Shown here: piece after piece, positions 1 to 7,815 of the stretch
Layout of the letters: each line of letters opens with the position of its first letter
Position numbering within the stretch: the first letter of the stretch is position 1
DNA from: Planctomycetota bacterium
Lineage (GTDB): Bacteria > Planctomycetota > SZUA-567 > H5-PLA8
Assembly (NCBI GenBank): GCA_027493525.1
Contig: JAOSKN010000001.1
Span: forward strand, 1,054,001 to 1,118,000
Direction of reading: 5' to 3'
Length of the DNA: 64,000 bases
Translations under genes and position numbers: made by a program
The notes under the pieces: model-generated
Told to the model about the DNA's origin: nothing
The model's input: only the letters and a program-made list of their open reading frames with translations
The model's database searches: none

Positions 1-2
1 CC

Positions 3-689
3 GCCGCGAGCCTCTACGAGACCACCGGAGAGGCGAAATACCTGCCCGCGCTGAAGGACGCCTTCGGCCGCTGTTACGGCGAGCTGAAGACCGACCACGA
101 CCGCAGCGAGAAGTTCATGTGGGCGGCCTACGACTGCTCGGTGATCCAGTTGGCGTGCTCCGAGCGCGAGAGCGACGGGCTGCGCGAGCCGGCGCGCGCG
201 TGGCTGAAGGCGACGGCCGATCGCGCGCTCGCGGCGGCGCGGCAGGACGCCTACCACGTCCCGCTCTGGAACCTCGATCACTACTGCTGGAGTTCGAGCC
301 AGAACATCGGCAAGATGGGCTACTATGCGCTGATGACGAACCGCTTCGCGCCAAACGAGGCGTACGCGCGGATGGCCGAGGACGGACTGCATTACCTGCT
401 GGGCCGCAACGCGCTCGCGCTGAGCCTGGTCTCGGGCTACGGCCGGCGCTTCACCGATGTCTACCATACGATCTACGGCGGCTCGGCGACGGCCTGGCAG
501 CCGCTGCCGCCGGGAATCATCGGGGGCGGCGTGAACCAGTGGGAGTCGCGCGGCATCTCGGCGTGGCCGGCCAAACACTACCGCTCCGACCCGAACAACT
601 GGACGCTGACCGAGCCGGCGATCTACTACAACGCGCCGCTGGTCTTCCTGAGCGGCTACTTCGCGATGCTGGCGCCGGGGAAGCCATAG
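3..689 (+). CDS. Glycoside hydrolase family 9-like protein, C-terminal fragment
   Basis: The reading frame is open from the window edge, so the N-terminus and the catalytic Asp region lie outside. What remains matches the end of a GH9 (alpha/alpha)6-barrel glycosidase. It has a LHYLLGRNALALSLVSGYG segment, equivalent to the family's YLLGRNPLG..YVTGFG element, and a terminal TEPAIYYNAPLVFLSGYF stretch, equivalent to the conserved NE.AIDYNA block that carries the general-acid Glu. The usual HHR substrate-binding motif after the glycine-rich loop is replaced by a VYHTIYG segment. The substrate may therefore not be cellulose; GH9 also contains exo-acting glucosidases and glucosaminidases. The family assignment is fairly secure and the specificity is unknown. 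Confidence 0.72.
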   Translation, partial: AASLYETTGEAKYLPALKDAFGRCYGELKTDHDRSEKFMWAAYDCSVIQLACSERESDGLREPARAWLKATADRALAAARQDAYHVPLWNLDHYCWSSSQNIGKMGYYALMTNRFAPNEAYARMAEDGLHYLLGRNALALSLVSGYGRRFTDVYHTIYGGSATAWQPLPPGIIGGGVNQWESRGISAWPAKHYRSDPNNWTLTEPAIYYNAPLVFLSGYFAMLAPGKP

Positions 690-721
690 GCGCGCTTCGC
701 GCGCGCGAGTAGAACCCTTCC

Positions 722-1678
722 ATGCGCTTTCTCACGCTGACCCTGCACCCGGCCGTGGACCGGATCGTGGACATCGAGCGCCTGCGCCCCGGCGCGCTGC
801 TCGACGGGCGGCTTCGAGCGATCGTCCCGGCGGGCAAGGGCGTGAACACGGCGCGCTCGCTGCGCGGGCTGGCCGGGCCGCGCGCGCGAATCGAAGCCGC
901 GGCGTGGCTGGGGCGCGGCGAGGTCGCCTTCGCGGCGCTTGCTCTGCGCGCCGAGAAGATCGCCCTGCGCGCCTGCCCCCGCGAGGCGCTCACGCGCGTC
1001 TGCACGACCTACCTCGAACGCGACGGGCGCGAGACGCACATCAAGGAGCGCATGGTCCCGCCGACGCGCGCGGAGGCCGCGGCGCTGGTCCGCTTCGCCG
1101 CGCGGCTGCCCTTGGTCGGCGCGTGCATGGCCGTCTGCGGCTCGGCCCCGCCCGGCACGGACGCGAAGACGCTCCGCGCGGTCTTGCAGGCCCTGCGCGC
1201 GCGCGCGGGCTGGCTGATGGCCGACACCAACGGCGCGTTCCTGGAGGCCGCCGCTCGCGCGGGGCTTGACGGGCTAAAGGGCAACGCCAAGGAGATCGGC
1301 GCGTGGCTGAAGCTGCGCAGCGCGTTCGATCCGGCGCGCGCGGCGGACGTGAAGCGGCTGCGTGCGGCCATGCGCCAGCGCGGCGGGCCGCGATGCGTGC
1401 TCGTCACGCTCGGCGCGGCCGGCGCGGCGCTGGCGTCGCGCGATCGACTCTGGACCGCGAAGCCGCCGGCGCTCGGCGGGCGCAAGCCGGCCTCCGCGAC
1501 GGGCTGCGGCGACGCGGCGACGGCGGGATGGCTCTGGGCGGTGGCTCACGGCGAGGACCCCGCCGGCGCGCTGGCCTGGGCGGTGGCCTGCGGCACGGCG
1601 AAGCTTGCGAGCGCCGATCCGGGCGGACTGGACGGCAGACTGGCCCGCAGGTTACGGGAAAAGGTCAGGTGCCTGTAG
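722..1678 (+). CDS. PfkB-family sugar-phosphate kinase (1-phosphofructokinase-like)
   Basis: This 318-residue protein has the 1-phosphofructokinase/tagatose-6-phosphate kinase layout. The N-terminus is TLTLHPAVDRIV, followed by a glycine loop PAGKGVNTARSL near residue 38. The C-terminal PfkB signature TGCGDAATAGWL near residue 258 provides the catalytic Asp and anion hole; the usual GAGD is GCGD here. It probably phosphorylates a phosphorylated or free hexose with ATP in the cytoplasm. No PTS genes are visible nearby, so fructose-1-phosphate is a family-based guess. It begins 32 bp after the GH9 gene, without an obvious Shine-Dalgarno sequence. The stop codon TAG lies at the start of a heptamer repeat. 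Confidence 0.78.
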   Translation: MRFLTLTLHPAVDRIVDIERLRPGALLDGRLRAIVPAGKGVNTARSLRGLAGPRARIEAAAWLGRGEVAFAALALRAEKIALRACPREALTRVCTTYLERDGRETHIKERMVPPTRAEAAALVRFAARLPLVGACMAVCGSAPPGTDAKTLRAVLQALRARAGWLMADTNGAFLEAAARAGLDGLKGNAKEIGAWLKLRSAFDPARAADVKRLRAAMRQRGGPRCVLVTLGAAGAALASRDRLWTAKPPALGGRKPASATGCGDAATAGWLWAVAHGEDPAGALAWAVACGTAKLASADPGGLDGRLARRLREKVRCL

Positions 1679-1700
1679 TCTGTGATCTGTAATCTGTAAA
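1679..1700. repeat. Heptamer repeat, left arm (CTGTGAT/CTGTAAT units)
   Basis: About three tandem 7-bp units (CTGTGAT, CTGTAAT, CTGTAAA) follow the PfkB stop codon. The complementary arm (ATCACAG, ATTACAG) is at 3084-3107. The two arms originally enclosed a short spacer between the convergent pfkB-like and araC genes and are now separated by an insertion sequence. The same unit forms the large arrays at 7514-7815. Confidence 0.75.
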
Positions 1701-1701
1701 C

Positions 1702-1731
1702 GGCCAAGTGTCAGCAACCCCTAGTCACTTG
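1702..1731. repeat. Left terminal inverted repeat of the IS
   Basis: Thirty bases starting GGCCAAGTGTCAGCAACCCC are the exact reverse complement of 3014-3043. An inner partial copy of GTCAGCAA follows at about 1734-1741. Confidence 0.9.
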
Positions 1732-1766
1732 GGGTCAGCAAAACTGTCATCGGGAAGCCGTTCGGG

Positions 1767-2956
1767 TCAATGGAATTTTGGTCGCAATTGGGGCTGGTAA
1801 TGAAACTCTTGCAGCAGTGGCTGGACGGTCGGTTCCCTGCGGCGCAGCCCGTAGACGCGGATGCGCTCGGCCTTCAGATCGACTTCGGCCCGGACCAGGC
1901 GGTGGCCCCAATGGCGGCCGATGACGAAACGGTGACCGAGCATGTCGAAGCGGCCTTGCGCATTGCAACGGCGCAGGAAAATCAAACGGCCCTGGGGCAG
2001 GGGTTCCAGTTTCAGGCGCCATGGCTGCGGGAAGGCTCGACGGTTCGGCGCGGCCTCCTGGCGCGCCGTATACCGCGCTCGGAAGGCCGCCGTGTAGCGC
2101 TCGGCGTGGGCCTGGAGTTCCTCCCGCGAGGCGACTTGGAAGCGGCGCCAGACGGCTTGCTGCCAGCGCCCGTTGAAGTTTTCGATGGCGTTCTGGAAGC
2201 CCGGTTCGCGCGGCGGCGCGAAGACCGGGACGACGCCCAGTTGCAGGGACAGGCGTGTGACGCGGCCAAAGACGTCCGGCCGATTGTGGCCGCCTTGAAA
2301 GCGCGTGTCGTTATCGAACTGGGCATAGGTTGGCAAACCATCGCGTCGCCAGCGCGCCAGCAGGCAGCTAAGCACCAGCGGCGTCGTGGGTTGTGCGCTT
2401 ACCCAGGCATCGGCCAAGTTGCCGTGCAGCGAGACACCCGTCAGCACGTCCAGCAGCGGCCCGCCGGCGATGCGCAGGTCTTCGATGAAGTCGAAGCTGT
2501 CGAGTTCCGCGCGGCCCGCAGCCAACTCGGGCAGGTACCAGCCACGTGGCGGAGGGTTCCGGCGCAGACGGCGGCGGCCGTCGAGCGCGCCACGGCGTTC
2601 GAGCACGCGGCCGATGGTCCGCACGGCCGGCTGCGGCCCGCCCTGCTCCTGGAGGGCGCGACGAATGGCCGCGGCGCCGTGCTCGCCGAGCGCGCTGTGC
2701 GTTTTGAGTTGTCGGCGCAGGTCGAGGATCAAGTCTTCCAGATCCTCGGCGAGGCGGTTGGCGGCGCGTGGCGCGCCCGCGAGCCGGTCGTCAAAGCAGA
2801 CGCGGTCGAGCCGTTGTCCATGGGCGCGCCGGCCCCAGACTTGGACGGTGCCCAGCGACACGCCGAAGCGGCGGGCGACCTCGCGCAGGGAGACGCCGCG
2901 GCGCGCCAGCCGAACAATCTCTCGGCGTCGCTGGGCGAGCTTGTTTTTTGTCTCAC
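1767..2956 (-). CDS. DDE (integrase-core) transposase, frame broken at an A6 run
   Basis: The uninterrupted frame encodes 364 residues from GTG at 2861, but an N-terminal helix-turn-helix (LREVARRFGV) is encoded in the same frame upstream of that codon. A GTG at 2956, preceded by a strong AGGAGG six bases upstream, starts in the neighbouring frame. One extra A in the A6 run (T6 on the plus strand, 2944-2949) joins the two into about 396 residues. The DDE triad is visible as DSFDFIED, AQFDNDTRF and NAIENFNGRW, the integrase-core pattern. The break could be a sequencing error, programmed -1 slippage on the A run, or a real mutation. Other homopolymer deletions in this window favour error. Confidence 0.82.
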
Positions 2957-3013
2957 ATCCGCCTCCTGAATTGGCCGTTTAGAGGCTGATGGTGACCAGG
3001 GATTGCTGACACT

Positions 3014-3043
3014 CAAGTGACTAGGGGTTGCTGACACTTGGCC
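3014..3043. repeat. Right terminal inverted repeat of the IS
   Basis: This is the exact reverse complement of 1702-1731. An inner TTGCTGAC copy lies at about 3003-3010. Confidence 0.9.
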
Positions 3044-3108
3044 TGTAATCTGTAACTGCCAAGAGCCATGAGCAGTACAACAGGTCACAGATCACAGATT
3101 ACAGATTC
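3044..3108. repeat. Heptamer repeat remnant and right arm
   Basis: Remaining CTGTAAT-type units (3044-3055) abut the IS. After a 28-base spacer, the complementary arm ATCACAG, ATTACAG, ATT runs at 3084-3107. With 1679-1700 this forms the inverted-repeat structure that the IS split. It sits between two genes that end toward each other, which would suit a bidirectional terminator hairpin; that role is inference. Confidence 0.65.
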
Positions 3109-3115
3109 CTGGCCC

Positions 3116-4048
3116 CTACCCGTCATCCCGATGCCGATGGGCCCTGCGGCCTTCGACGCGCATCGAGGCGGCGCCGAAGGAACGGTAGGCGGTCGGGCTG
3201 AGCCCTTCTTCGTCGCGGAAGGCGCGCGAGAGGTTGTGGACGTTGGCGAAGCCTGTGCGCGCGGCGATCTCCTTCATGCGCAGGTCCGAGTTGAGCATGA
3301 ATTCCTTGGCCAACGCGATCCGGGCGCGGCGCAGGTGCGCGCGCGGCGAACAGCCGAAGCGGTTCGCGAAGAGGCGGCGGAAGTGGGCGGGCGAGAGCCC
3401 GCAGAGGCTCGCGACGTCCTCCACGCGCAGGGCTTCCGCGCAGCGTTCGCGCAGATAGACTTCGGCCTCCTCCAAAGACGGCGCGTGCGCGCGGCTCTCC
3501 TGCGTCGCCGGCTCCTGCCCCCTCAGGATCTCGGCGAGGATCCGCAGCATCAATCCGCCGGCGGCCAGTTGCGCGTAGGGTTGCGCGCGCTTGGCTTCGG
3601 CGCAGAGTTCCCGCAGCAGCGCGCCGACGCGCCGGTTGTTGTGCGCCTCCAGCTTCGCGCCGAGCCGGCCGAACGGCGTCCCGCTCATGTCCGGATGCAG
3701 GACCTTCCCATACGGCTTGAGATCCAGGGTCCCCTGCCGCGTGCTGAAGGCCTTCTCGGATAATCCCGCGCGATAGATCAGGTCGAAGTGCGCGTAGGGG
3801 CAGAGCATCGACGGCTCGAAGCCCTCCAGCAGGTTCACGACGTTGGGCTTGATCCAGAAGAGGTCGCCCGGCCGCGCGTCGTACGCGACGCCATCGATCT
3901 CGAAGCGGCCGGCGCCATCCTCGATGTAGACCAGCAGGTAGTCGAGCAGCCGGCGCGGCCCGTAACGCCAGGCGGGCCGGCGGTGGTCGCCGCACTCGCG
4001 GACGTACGGGCGGAAGGTCGTCAGAAAGGCGTAGGACGTATCGGTCAT
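3116..4048 (-). CDS. AraC-family transcriptional regulator
   Basis: The 310 residues comprise an N-terminal cupin-like sensor (PGDLFWIKPNVVNLLEGF around residues 60-78) and a C-terminal pair of helix-turn-helix motifs: VEDVASLCGLSPAHFRRLF near 208 and MKEIAARTGFANVHNLSRAF near 257. This is the standard two-HTH AraC DNA-binding domain. The gene is transcribed away from the ferritin-like gene with about 110 bp between starts, so a shared divergent promoter and regulation of that gene are likely. The effector is unknown. Regulators of this build, next to glycosidase and sulfatase genes, often sense carbohydrates. Confidence 0.88.
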   Translation of the reverse strand: MTDTSYAFLTTFRPYVRECGDHRRPAWRYGPRRLLDYLLVYIEDGAGRFEIDGVAYDARPGDLFWIKPNVVNLLEGFEPSMLCPYAHFDLIYRAGLSEKAFSTRQGTLDLKPYGKVLHPDMSGTPFGRLGAKLEAHNNRRVGALLRELCAEAKRAQPYAQLAAGGLMLRILAEILRGQEPATQESRAHAPSLEEAEVYLRERCAEALRVEDVASLCGLSPAHFRRLFANRFGCSPRAHLRRARIALAKEFMLNSDLRMKEIAARTGFANVHNLSRAFRDEEGLSPTAYRSFGAASMRVEGRRAHRHRDDG

Positions 4049-4159
4049 GAGCGATTGAGATACCAGTTACGCGATGCAGGGAAGGCCCTTCCCGCCTCCC
4101 GCGGGTACTATAGGTGAAAGCTGATGCGCGCTCCAGGCCCCATTTACGAGGAAGCTATC

Positions 4160-5566
4160 ATGCAAGCGAAGGCGTCGCTGGGACTTCCGCCGCTGGCCGG
4201 GCTGTGCGGCTACGAGCGGGCCGCCCGACCGGGCTTCAGCGTTGAGGATAACGTGCGCCTGATGCGCCGCTACAACTACCTCAAGGGCCGGCTCTACGAG
4301 GCCAGCGCGGCGTTCATGAATCCCACGCCCGAATGGGAACTCAAGTGCGCGTTCAGCCTGCACTTGTACCTCGACGCCGACCACGCGCAGACAATCCGCG
4401 AGCGGGTCGCGGAACTGCGCGAGCCGCCGCTGCATCTCGACGCATGCCCCGACCCGGCGCTGGAAGCGCTGATGGACGAGCTGTTGCGCGCGGAGGATTC
4501 CGTCGAGCGGCTCGCGGGGATCTTCGGCGTGCTCCGGCCGGCGTTGCGCGCGGCGTTCCAGGCGCATCTGGACCGGAACAACCCGCTCTTCGACCATCCG
4601 ACCTGCCGCATGCTGCGGATCCTGCGCGACGAGGAAGACGAGATGCTGGGCTGGGGCGCGGAGGCGCTGGCGGCGCTCGCGAAGGACGAAGCCGCCCGCG
4701 CGCGCGCGGAGGCCTTCCAGGCGCATCTCGCGGCGTACCTCAAGACCGCCGGCGGCGTGAGCGGCGAGGACGAGCGGCTGCCGGCGGGCGAGCTGCCGCC
4801 GAAGCGCGCGGCGGCGCCCTTCGTCCCGGACACGATGCCGCAACGCGACGCGCGCTCGCGCGAGGTCTACAACTTCAACTACCGCCCGAACAACATCTAC
4901 ATGGACGAAGCCGCGGACCTCGACGAGCGGAACCTCGCGCTGATGTTCAAGCGCTTCCACGAGATCGACGTGCCCGAGATGATGTCGAGCATCGTGCTCC
5001 AGACGCAGGGCAAGCCCTGGAAGTACTACCGCGACATGGGGCGGCAGATCTGGGACGAGGCGCGGCACGCGATGATGGGCGAGGTCTGGTTCGTCAAGCG
5101 CGGCGTGGACTGGAGCAAGTACCCGAACCACGTCGGCTGGTCGATGCACCTGAACCTGGAGCGCGAGCCGATCGAGCGGCACATCATCCTGTACTACATC
5201 GAACAGAGCCTGATGGACGGGCGGACGGGCAAGAAGAAGGAATGGAAGATCGCGCAGGCGGCCGGCGACGACCTGACCACCTACTTCCAGGACTACGACT
5301 GGGCCGACGAGGTGCTGCACGCGCAGATCGGGCGGCGCTGGCTGAAGCCGGAGGTCGGCGGGACGGCGAAGCTGATGGAGCGCGGGCGCGAGATCGCGCA
5401 GCGCCCGACGCACACGATCGACGAGCGCGCCAAGACCACGCCGCAGGTGGACTGGTGGCCGGCCTTCGTCCGCGACGTGCTGGGAAAGGAATCGACCTCG
5501 AACGCGGGGATGGAAGACCGGCTCACGCCGGACTTCGACCGCTCGAAGGCGCTGGCGTCGGGATGA
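4160..5566 (+). CDS. Ferritin-like di-iron carboxylate protein, uncharacterised
   Basis: I do not recognise a named family for this 468-residue protein. Its C-terminal half contains a complete four-helix di-iron ligand set in order: a Glu in RFHEIDVPEMM, then WDEARHAMMGE (ExxH), then a Glu in YYIEQSLMDG, then DWADEVLHAQIGRRW (ExxH). The N-terminal half is helical and Arg/Glu-rich with no recognisable domain. ATG 4160 is preferred over 4124 because GAGGAA lies 8 bases before it. There is no signal peptide, so it is probably cytoplasmic and could be an oxidase, hydroxylase or iron-handling protein. The divergent AraC gene probably controls it. The sulfatase gene converges from the right and ends about 65 bp away once its frame is corrected. 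Confidence 0.6.
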   Translation: MQAKASLGLPPLAGLCGYERAARPGFSVEDNVRLMRRYNYLKGRLYEASAAFMNPTPEWELKCAFSLHLYLDADHAQTIRERVAELREPPLHLDACPDPALEALMDELLRAEDSVERLAGIFGVLRPALRAAFQAHLDRNNPLFDHPTCRMLRILRDEEDEMLGWGAEALAALAKDEAARARAEAFQAHLAAYLKTAGGVSGEDERLPAGELPPKRAAAPFVPDTMPQRDARSREVYNFNYRPNNIYMDEAADLDERNLALMFKRFHEIDVPEMMSSIVLQTQGKPWKYYRDMGRQIWDEARHAMMGEVWFVKRGVDWSKYPNHVGWSMHLNLEREPIERHIILYYIEQSLMDGRTGKKKEWKIAQAAGDDLTTYFQDYDWADEVLHAQIGRRWLKPEVGGTAKLMERGREIAQRPTHTIDERAKTTPQVDWWPAFVRDVLGKESTSNAGMEDRLTPDFDRSKALASG

Positions 5567-5569
5567 TTC

Positions 5570-5604
5570 GAATGCGGAATTCGGAATGCGGATTGCGGAA
5601 TAAA
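5570..5604. repeat. Short tandem heptamer tract (GAATGCG/GATTGCG)
   Basis: Units GAATGCG, GAATTCG, GAATGCG, GATTGCG and GAATAAA run in 7-bp register just after the ferritin-like stop, between two convergent genes. The GATTGCG unit recurs five times at 41664-41698. Confidence 0.7.
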
Positions 5605-5632
5605 CGGCTGGAGTTGAATACTCGCAGTCCCG

Positions 5633-7104
5633 TCACGCAAACACCGGCTCCCACTGCGCCCCCAGGCATCCTTCCAGAAGGCCGGCTTGTCGGAGTTCGA
5701 CTTCACCGTGCCGCCGCGCCAGAGATCGTATTTTCGATTGCCGTAGCGTTCGAAATAGGCGTCCAGCCGCGCGCTTAATTCCGCGACGACGCCCGCGCGC
5801 GCGGGGTCGGCGATGAGGTTGGCGCGTTCGCCGGGGTCGGCGACGAGGTCGTACAATTCATCCTCGAACGGATGGTTCGGACAGCCCTTGAAGCGCTTCA
5901 TGAACAGCCATTCGGACGTGCGGATCGCGCGGACTTCCTCCTGCTCCATGAAGACTTCGTCGGGCCACGCGGCGCCCTGATCCTCCAGCAGCGGCGTGAG
6001 GCTGCGCGCGGGCGACGGGAATGGGCTGGCCGGGCGTTCGATGCCCGCGACGTCGAGCAGCGTCGCGAAGAGATCGACCTGGCTGACGAGGCGCGCGCTG
6101 GACGTTCCCGCCGCGATGCGGCCGGGCTGGCGCATCAGGAGCGGGATGCTGTACGAGATGCCGTGACAGGTCGCCGGCCACGTCGCCTGCCCGTGGCCCC
6201 AGTAGCCGTGGTGGCCGAGCGAGAAGCCCTGGTCGGCGGTGAAGATCACGAGCGTGTCTTCTTCCAGCCCGCGCTCGCGCAGCGTATCCAGCACTCGACC
6301 CACCCCGTCGTCCACCATGCTCATCTGCGAGTAGTAGTTCCGCAGCGCCTCGAGATTGTTCGGGATCTGCAGGTGCGAGGTGTAGTCCATGCCCTTGCCG
6401 CTCTCGTGCTGGCGCAGGAACGAGCGGCGGATCGCCGGGGGGCTCAGGCCTTCGCGCGGCACGGAGTTCATCGGCGTATCGGCGTAGCGGCTCGCGAAGC
6501 GGTTGCGCGCGGGACCCTTGATCGACGGGTAGTGCCCGTACGGCGCGTTGTAAGGCAGGTACAGGAAGAACGGCCGGTCCGGGGTCTGCTCGCGAAGGTA
6601 CGCGACGGCCTGCTCGGTGAAGCCGTCCACCGAATGCCCGGCGTACTCGTACGTGCGCCCGCCGTTCTCGATGAAGGTGTTGTTCCAGAAGCTGATGGTG
6701 TGCCCGAGCGGGAACGTCACCCAGCGTTCGAAGCCGTTCTGCGGTTCGTCGGGCACGCCGAGGTGGTACTTGCCGATGAGCGCGGTGCGGTAGCCGTGGC
6801 GTTTAAGGATCGCGGGGAGCGCGTCGAACTCGCCGATCGCGTTCCACAGCGCCGGCCAGCGGTCCATGATCCGGTCGTCGAGCCAAGTGTGGATGCCGTG
6901 CTGTGAGGGAATCAGGCCGGTGAGCACCGAAGCGCGGCAAGGCGAGCACATCGCGTTTACGCAGTAGGCGTTGTCGAAGCGGACGCCTTCTCCGGCCATG
7001 CGGTCGAGGTGCGGCGTGTGGATCTCGCGATTGCCGTAGGCCCCCAGCAGCGACGCCGGCTGATTGTCGCTCATGATCAGGACGATATTGGGCCGCTTCG
7101 GCAT
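5633..7104 (-). CDS. Formylglycine-dependent sulfatase (one-base deletion near the 3' end)
   Basis: This alkaline-phosphatase-superfamily sulfatase begins PNIVLIMSDNQPASLLG, giving the N-terminal metal-site Asp. CSPCRASVLTG is the C-x-P-x-R formylglycine motif, and TADQGFSLGHHG supplies later metal ligands. There is no signal peptide, so it is cytoplasmic or uses another export route. ATG 7104 has AAAGGAGGG just upstream and starts 15 bp after the VOC stop, suggesting an operon. The raw frame does not stop here; it runs on to 5293 across the repeat and antisense to the ferritin-like gene. Adding one G to the G5 run (C5 on plus, 5659-5663) gives WGAQWEPVFA and a stop at 5633, about 490 residues. 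The downstream raw tail is therefore rejected. The substrate sulfate ester is unknown. Confidence 0.88.
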
Positions 7105-7118
7105 GCGCGCGCCCTCCT

Positions 7119-7505
7119 TTAAGGCATCCGATCTTTGCGCTGGCACAATTGCACGGCCACGCCCCAGGGGTCGCGGACGAAGCAGAGCCGGTCGCCGGCG
7201 GGCGTGGTGTCGATCTCGCCCGCGGGCTTCGCGCCGGCCTCGATCAGGCGCAGGCGGTCGGCCTCGATCGAATCGGTCTCGAAAGCGAGGTGGAAAAGAA
7301 TCGGATGCCGGCTGGCGTAGTCGGGAACCTCGGCCACCGGATTGTTGTAGACCTCGATGAGCGAGCGGCCGGAGGCGTCGAGGAGGAAGTGCATGCGCGG
7401 GCCGCCTTCGACTTTGCGCGCGATCTTCATCCCGAGGTGCTTGACGTACCAGGCCGCGGTCGCGACGGGATCAGAAACCTGGAAGGCGATGTGTTCGAGG
7501 CGCAT
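7119..7505 (-). CDS. VOC-superfamily (glyoxalase/dioxygenase-like) protein
   Basis: The 128 residues form one vicinal-oxygen-chelate module. It starts RLEHIAFQVSDPVATAAWY (His metal ligand), contains SLIEVYNN (Glu) and FHLAFET (His), and ends with GVAVQLCQR, which follows the family's D-P-W/D-G pattern. It acts in the cytoplasm and the substrate is unknown. An AGGAG lies just before ATG 7505, at the edge of the heptamer array. The sulfatase starts 15 bp after its stop, so the two are probably co-transcribed. Confidence 0.78.
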   Translation of the reverse strand: MRLEHIAFQVSDPVATAAWYVKHLGMKIARKVEGGPRMHFLLDASGRSLIEVYNNPVAEVPDYASRHPILFHLAFETDSIEADRLRLIEAGAKPAGEIDTTPAGDRLCFVRDPWGVAVQLCQRKDRMP

Positions 7506-7513
7506 GGGAACTC

Positions 7514-7646
7514 CTGTAATCTGTAATCTGTAATCTGTAATCTGTAATCTGTAATCCGTAATCAGTAATCCGTAATCAGTAATCAGTAATCAGTAATCAG
7601 TAATCAGTAATCCGTAATCCGTAATCCGTAATCCGTAATCCGTAAA
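7514..7646. repeat. Tandem heptamer array A, 19 units
   Basis: Nineteen consecutive 7-bp units in perfect register: six CTGTAAT, then CCGTAAT, CAGTAAT, CCGTAAT, five CAGTAAT and five CCGTAAT (the last ends in A). Variants occur in blocks, as expected from slippage or unequal exchange. The units are contiguous with no spacers, so this is not CRISPR. It lies between the 3' end of araC2 and the start of the VOC gene, both on the minus strand. Confidence 0.95.
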
Positions 7647-7703
7647 CAGCGACCGAGAAAGTATAGGTTATATTGAAGACTTGGCCAACCTACATATTGT
7701 CTG

Positions 7704-7815
7704 ATCACAGATCACAGATCACAGATCACAGATCACAGATCACAGATCACAGATCACAGATCACAGATCACAGATTACAGATTACAGATTACAGATTACA
7801 GATTACAGATCACGG
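7704..7815. repeat. Tandem heptamer array B, 16 units, inverted relative to array A
   Basis: Ten ATCACAG, five ATTACAG and one ATCACGG unit. ATTACAG is the exact reverse complement of CTGTAAT, so the outer five units of each array can pair over 35 bp. The inner blocks (CAGTAAT/CCGTAAT against CTGTGAT) pair imperfectly. A non-repetitive spacer of 57 bp (7647-7703) separates the arms. The last units supply the TAA stop of the AraC gene. Confidence 0.95.

Larger units (their letters stand above)
1702..3043. mobile_element. Complete 1342-bp insertion sequence with 30-bp terminal inverted repeats
   Basis: The ends 1702-1731 and 3014-3043 are perfect 30-bp inverted repeats containing TGTCAGCAACCCCTAGTCAC. 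A second inner copy of GTCAGCAA lies just inside each end, probably part of the transposase-binding site. One DDE transposase gene fills the element on the minus strand. It is inserted in a heptamer-repeat tract between two convergent genes. Because the target is itself repetitive, a target-site duplication cannot be defined. The element resembles IS481-type elements in having TGT ends and a single DDE integrase-core protein, but the family is not certain. Confidence 0.88.

Noticed and set aside
1770..2969. 399-codon plus-strand ORF across the IS
   Set aside because: It is the antisense shadow of the DDE transposase; no family features.
5293..5632. C-terminal tail of the sulfatase ORF into the ferritin-like gene
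   Set aside because: One added base in the C5 run at 5659-5663 gives a natural stop at 5633. The tail is translated repeat sequence and antisense of another gene.
7514..7815. CRISPR array
   Set aside because: Units are only 7 bp and contiguous, with no unique spacers and no cas genes.
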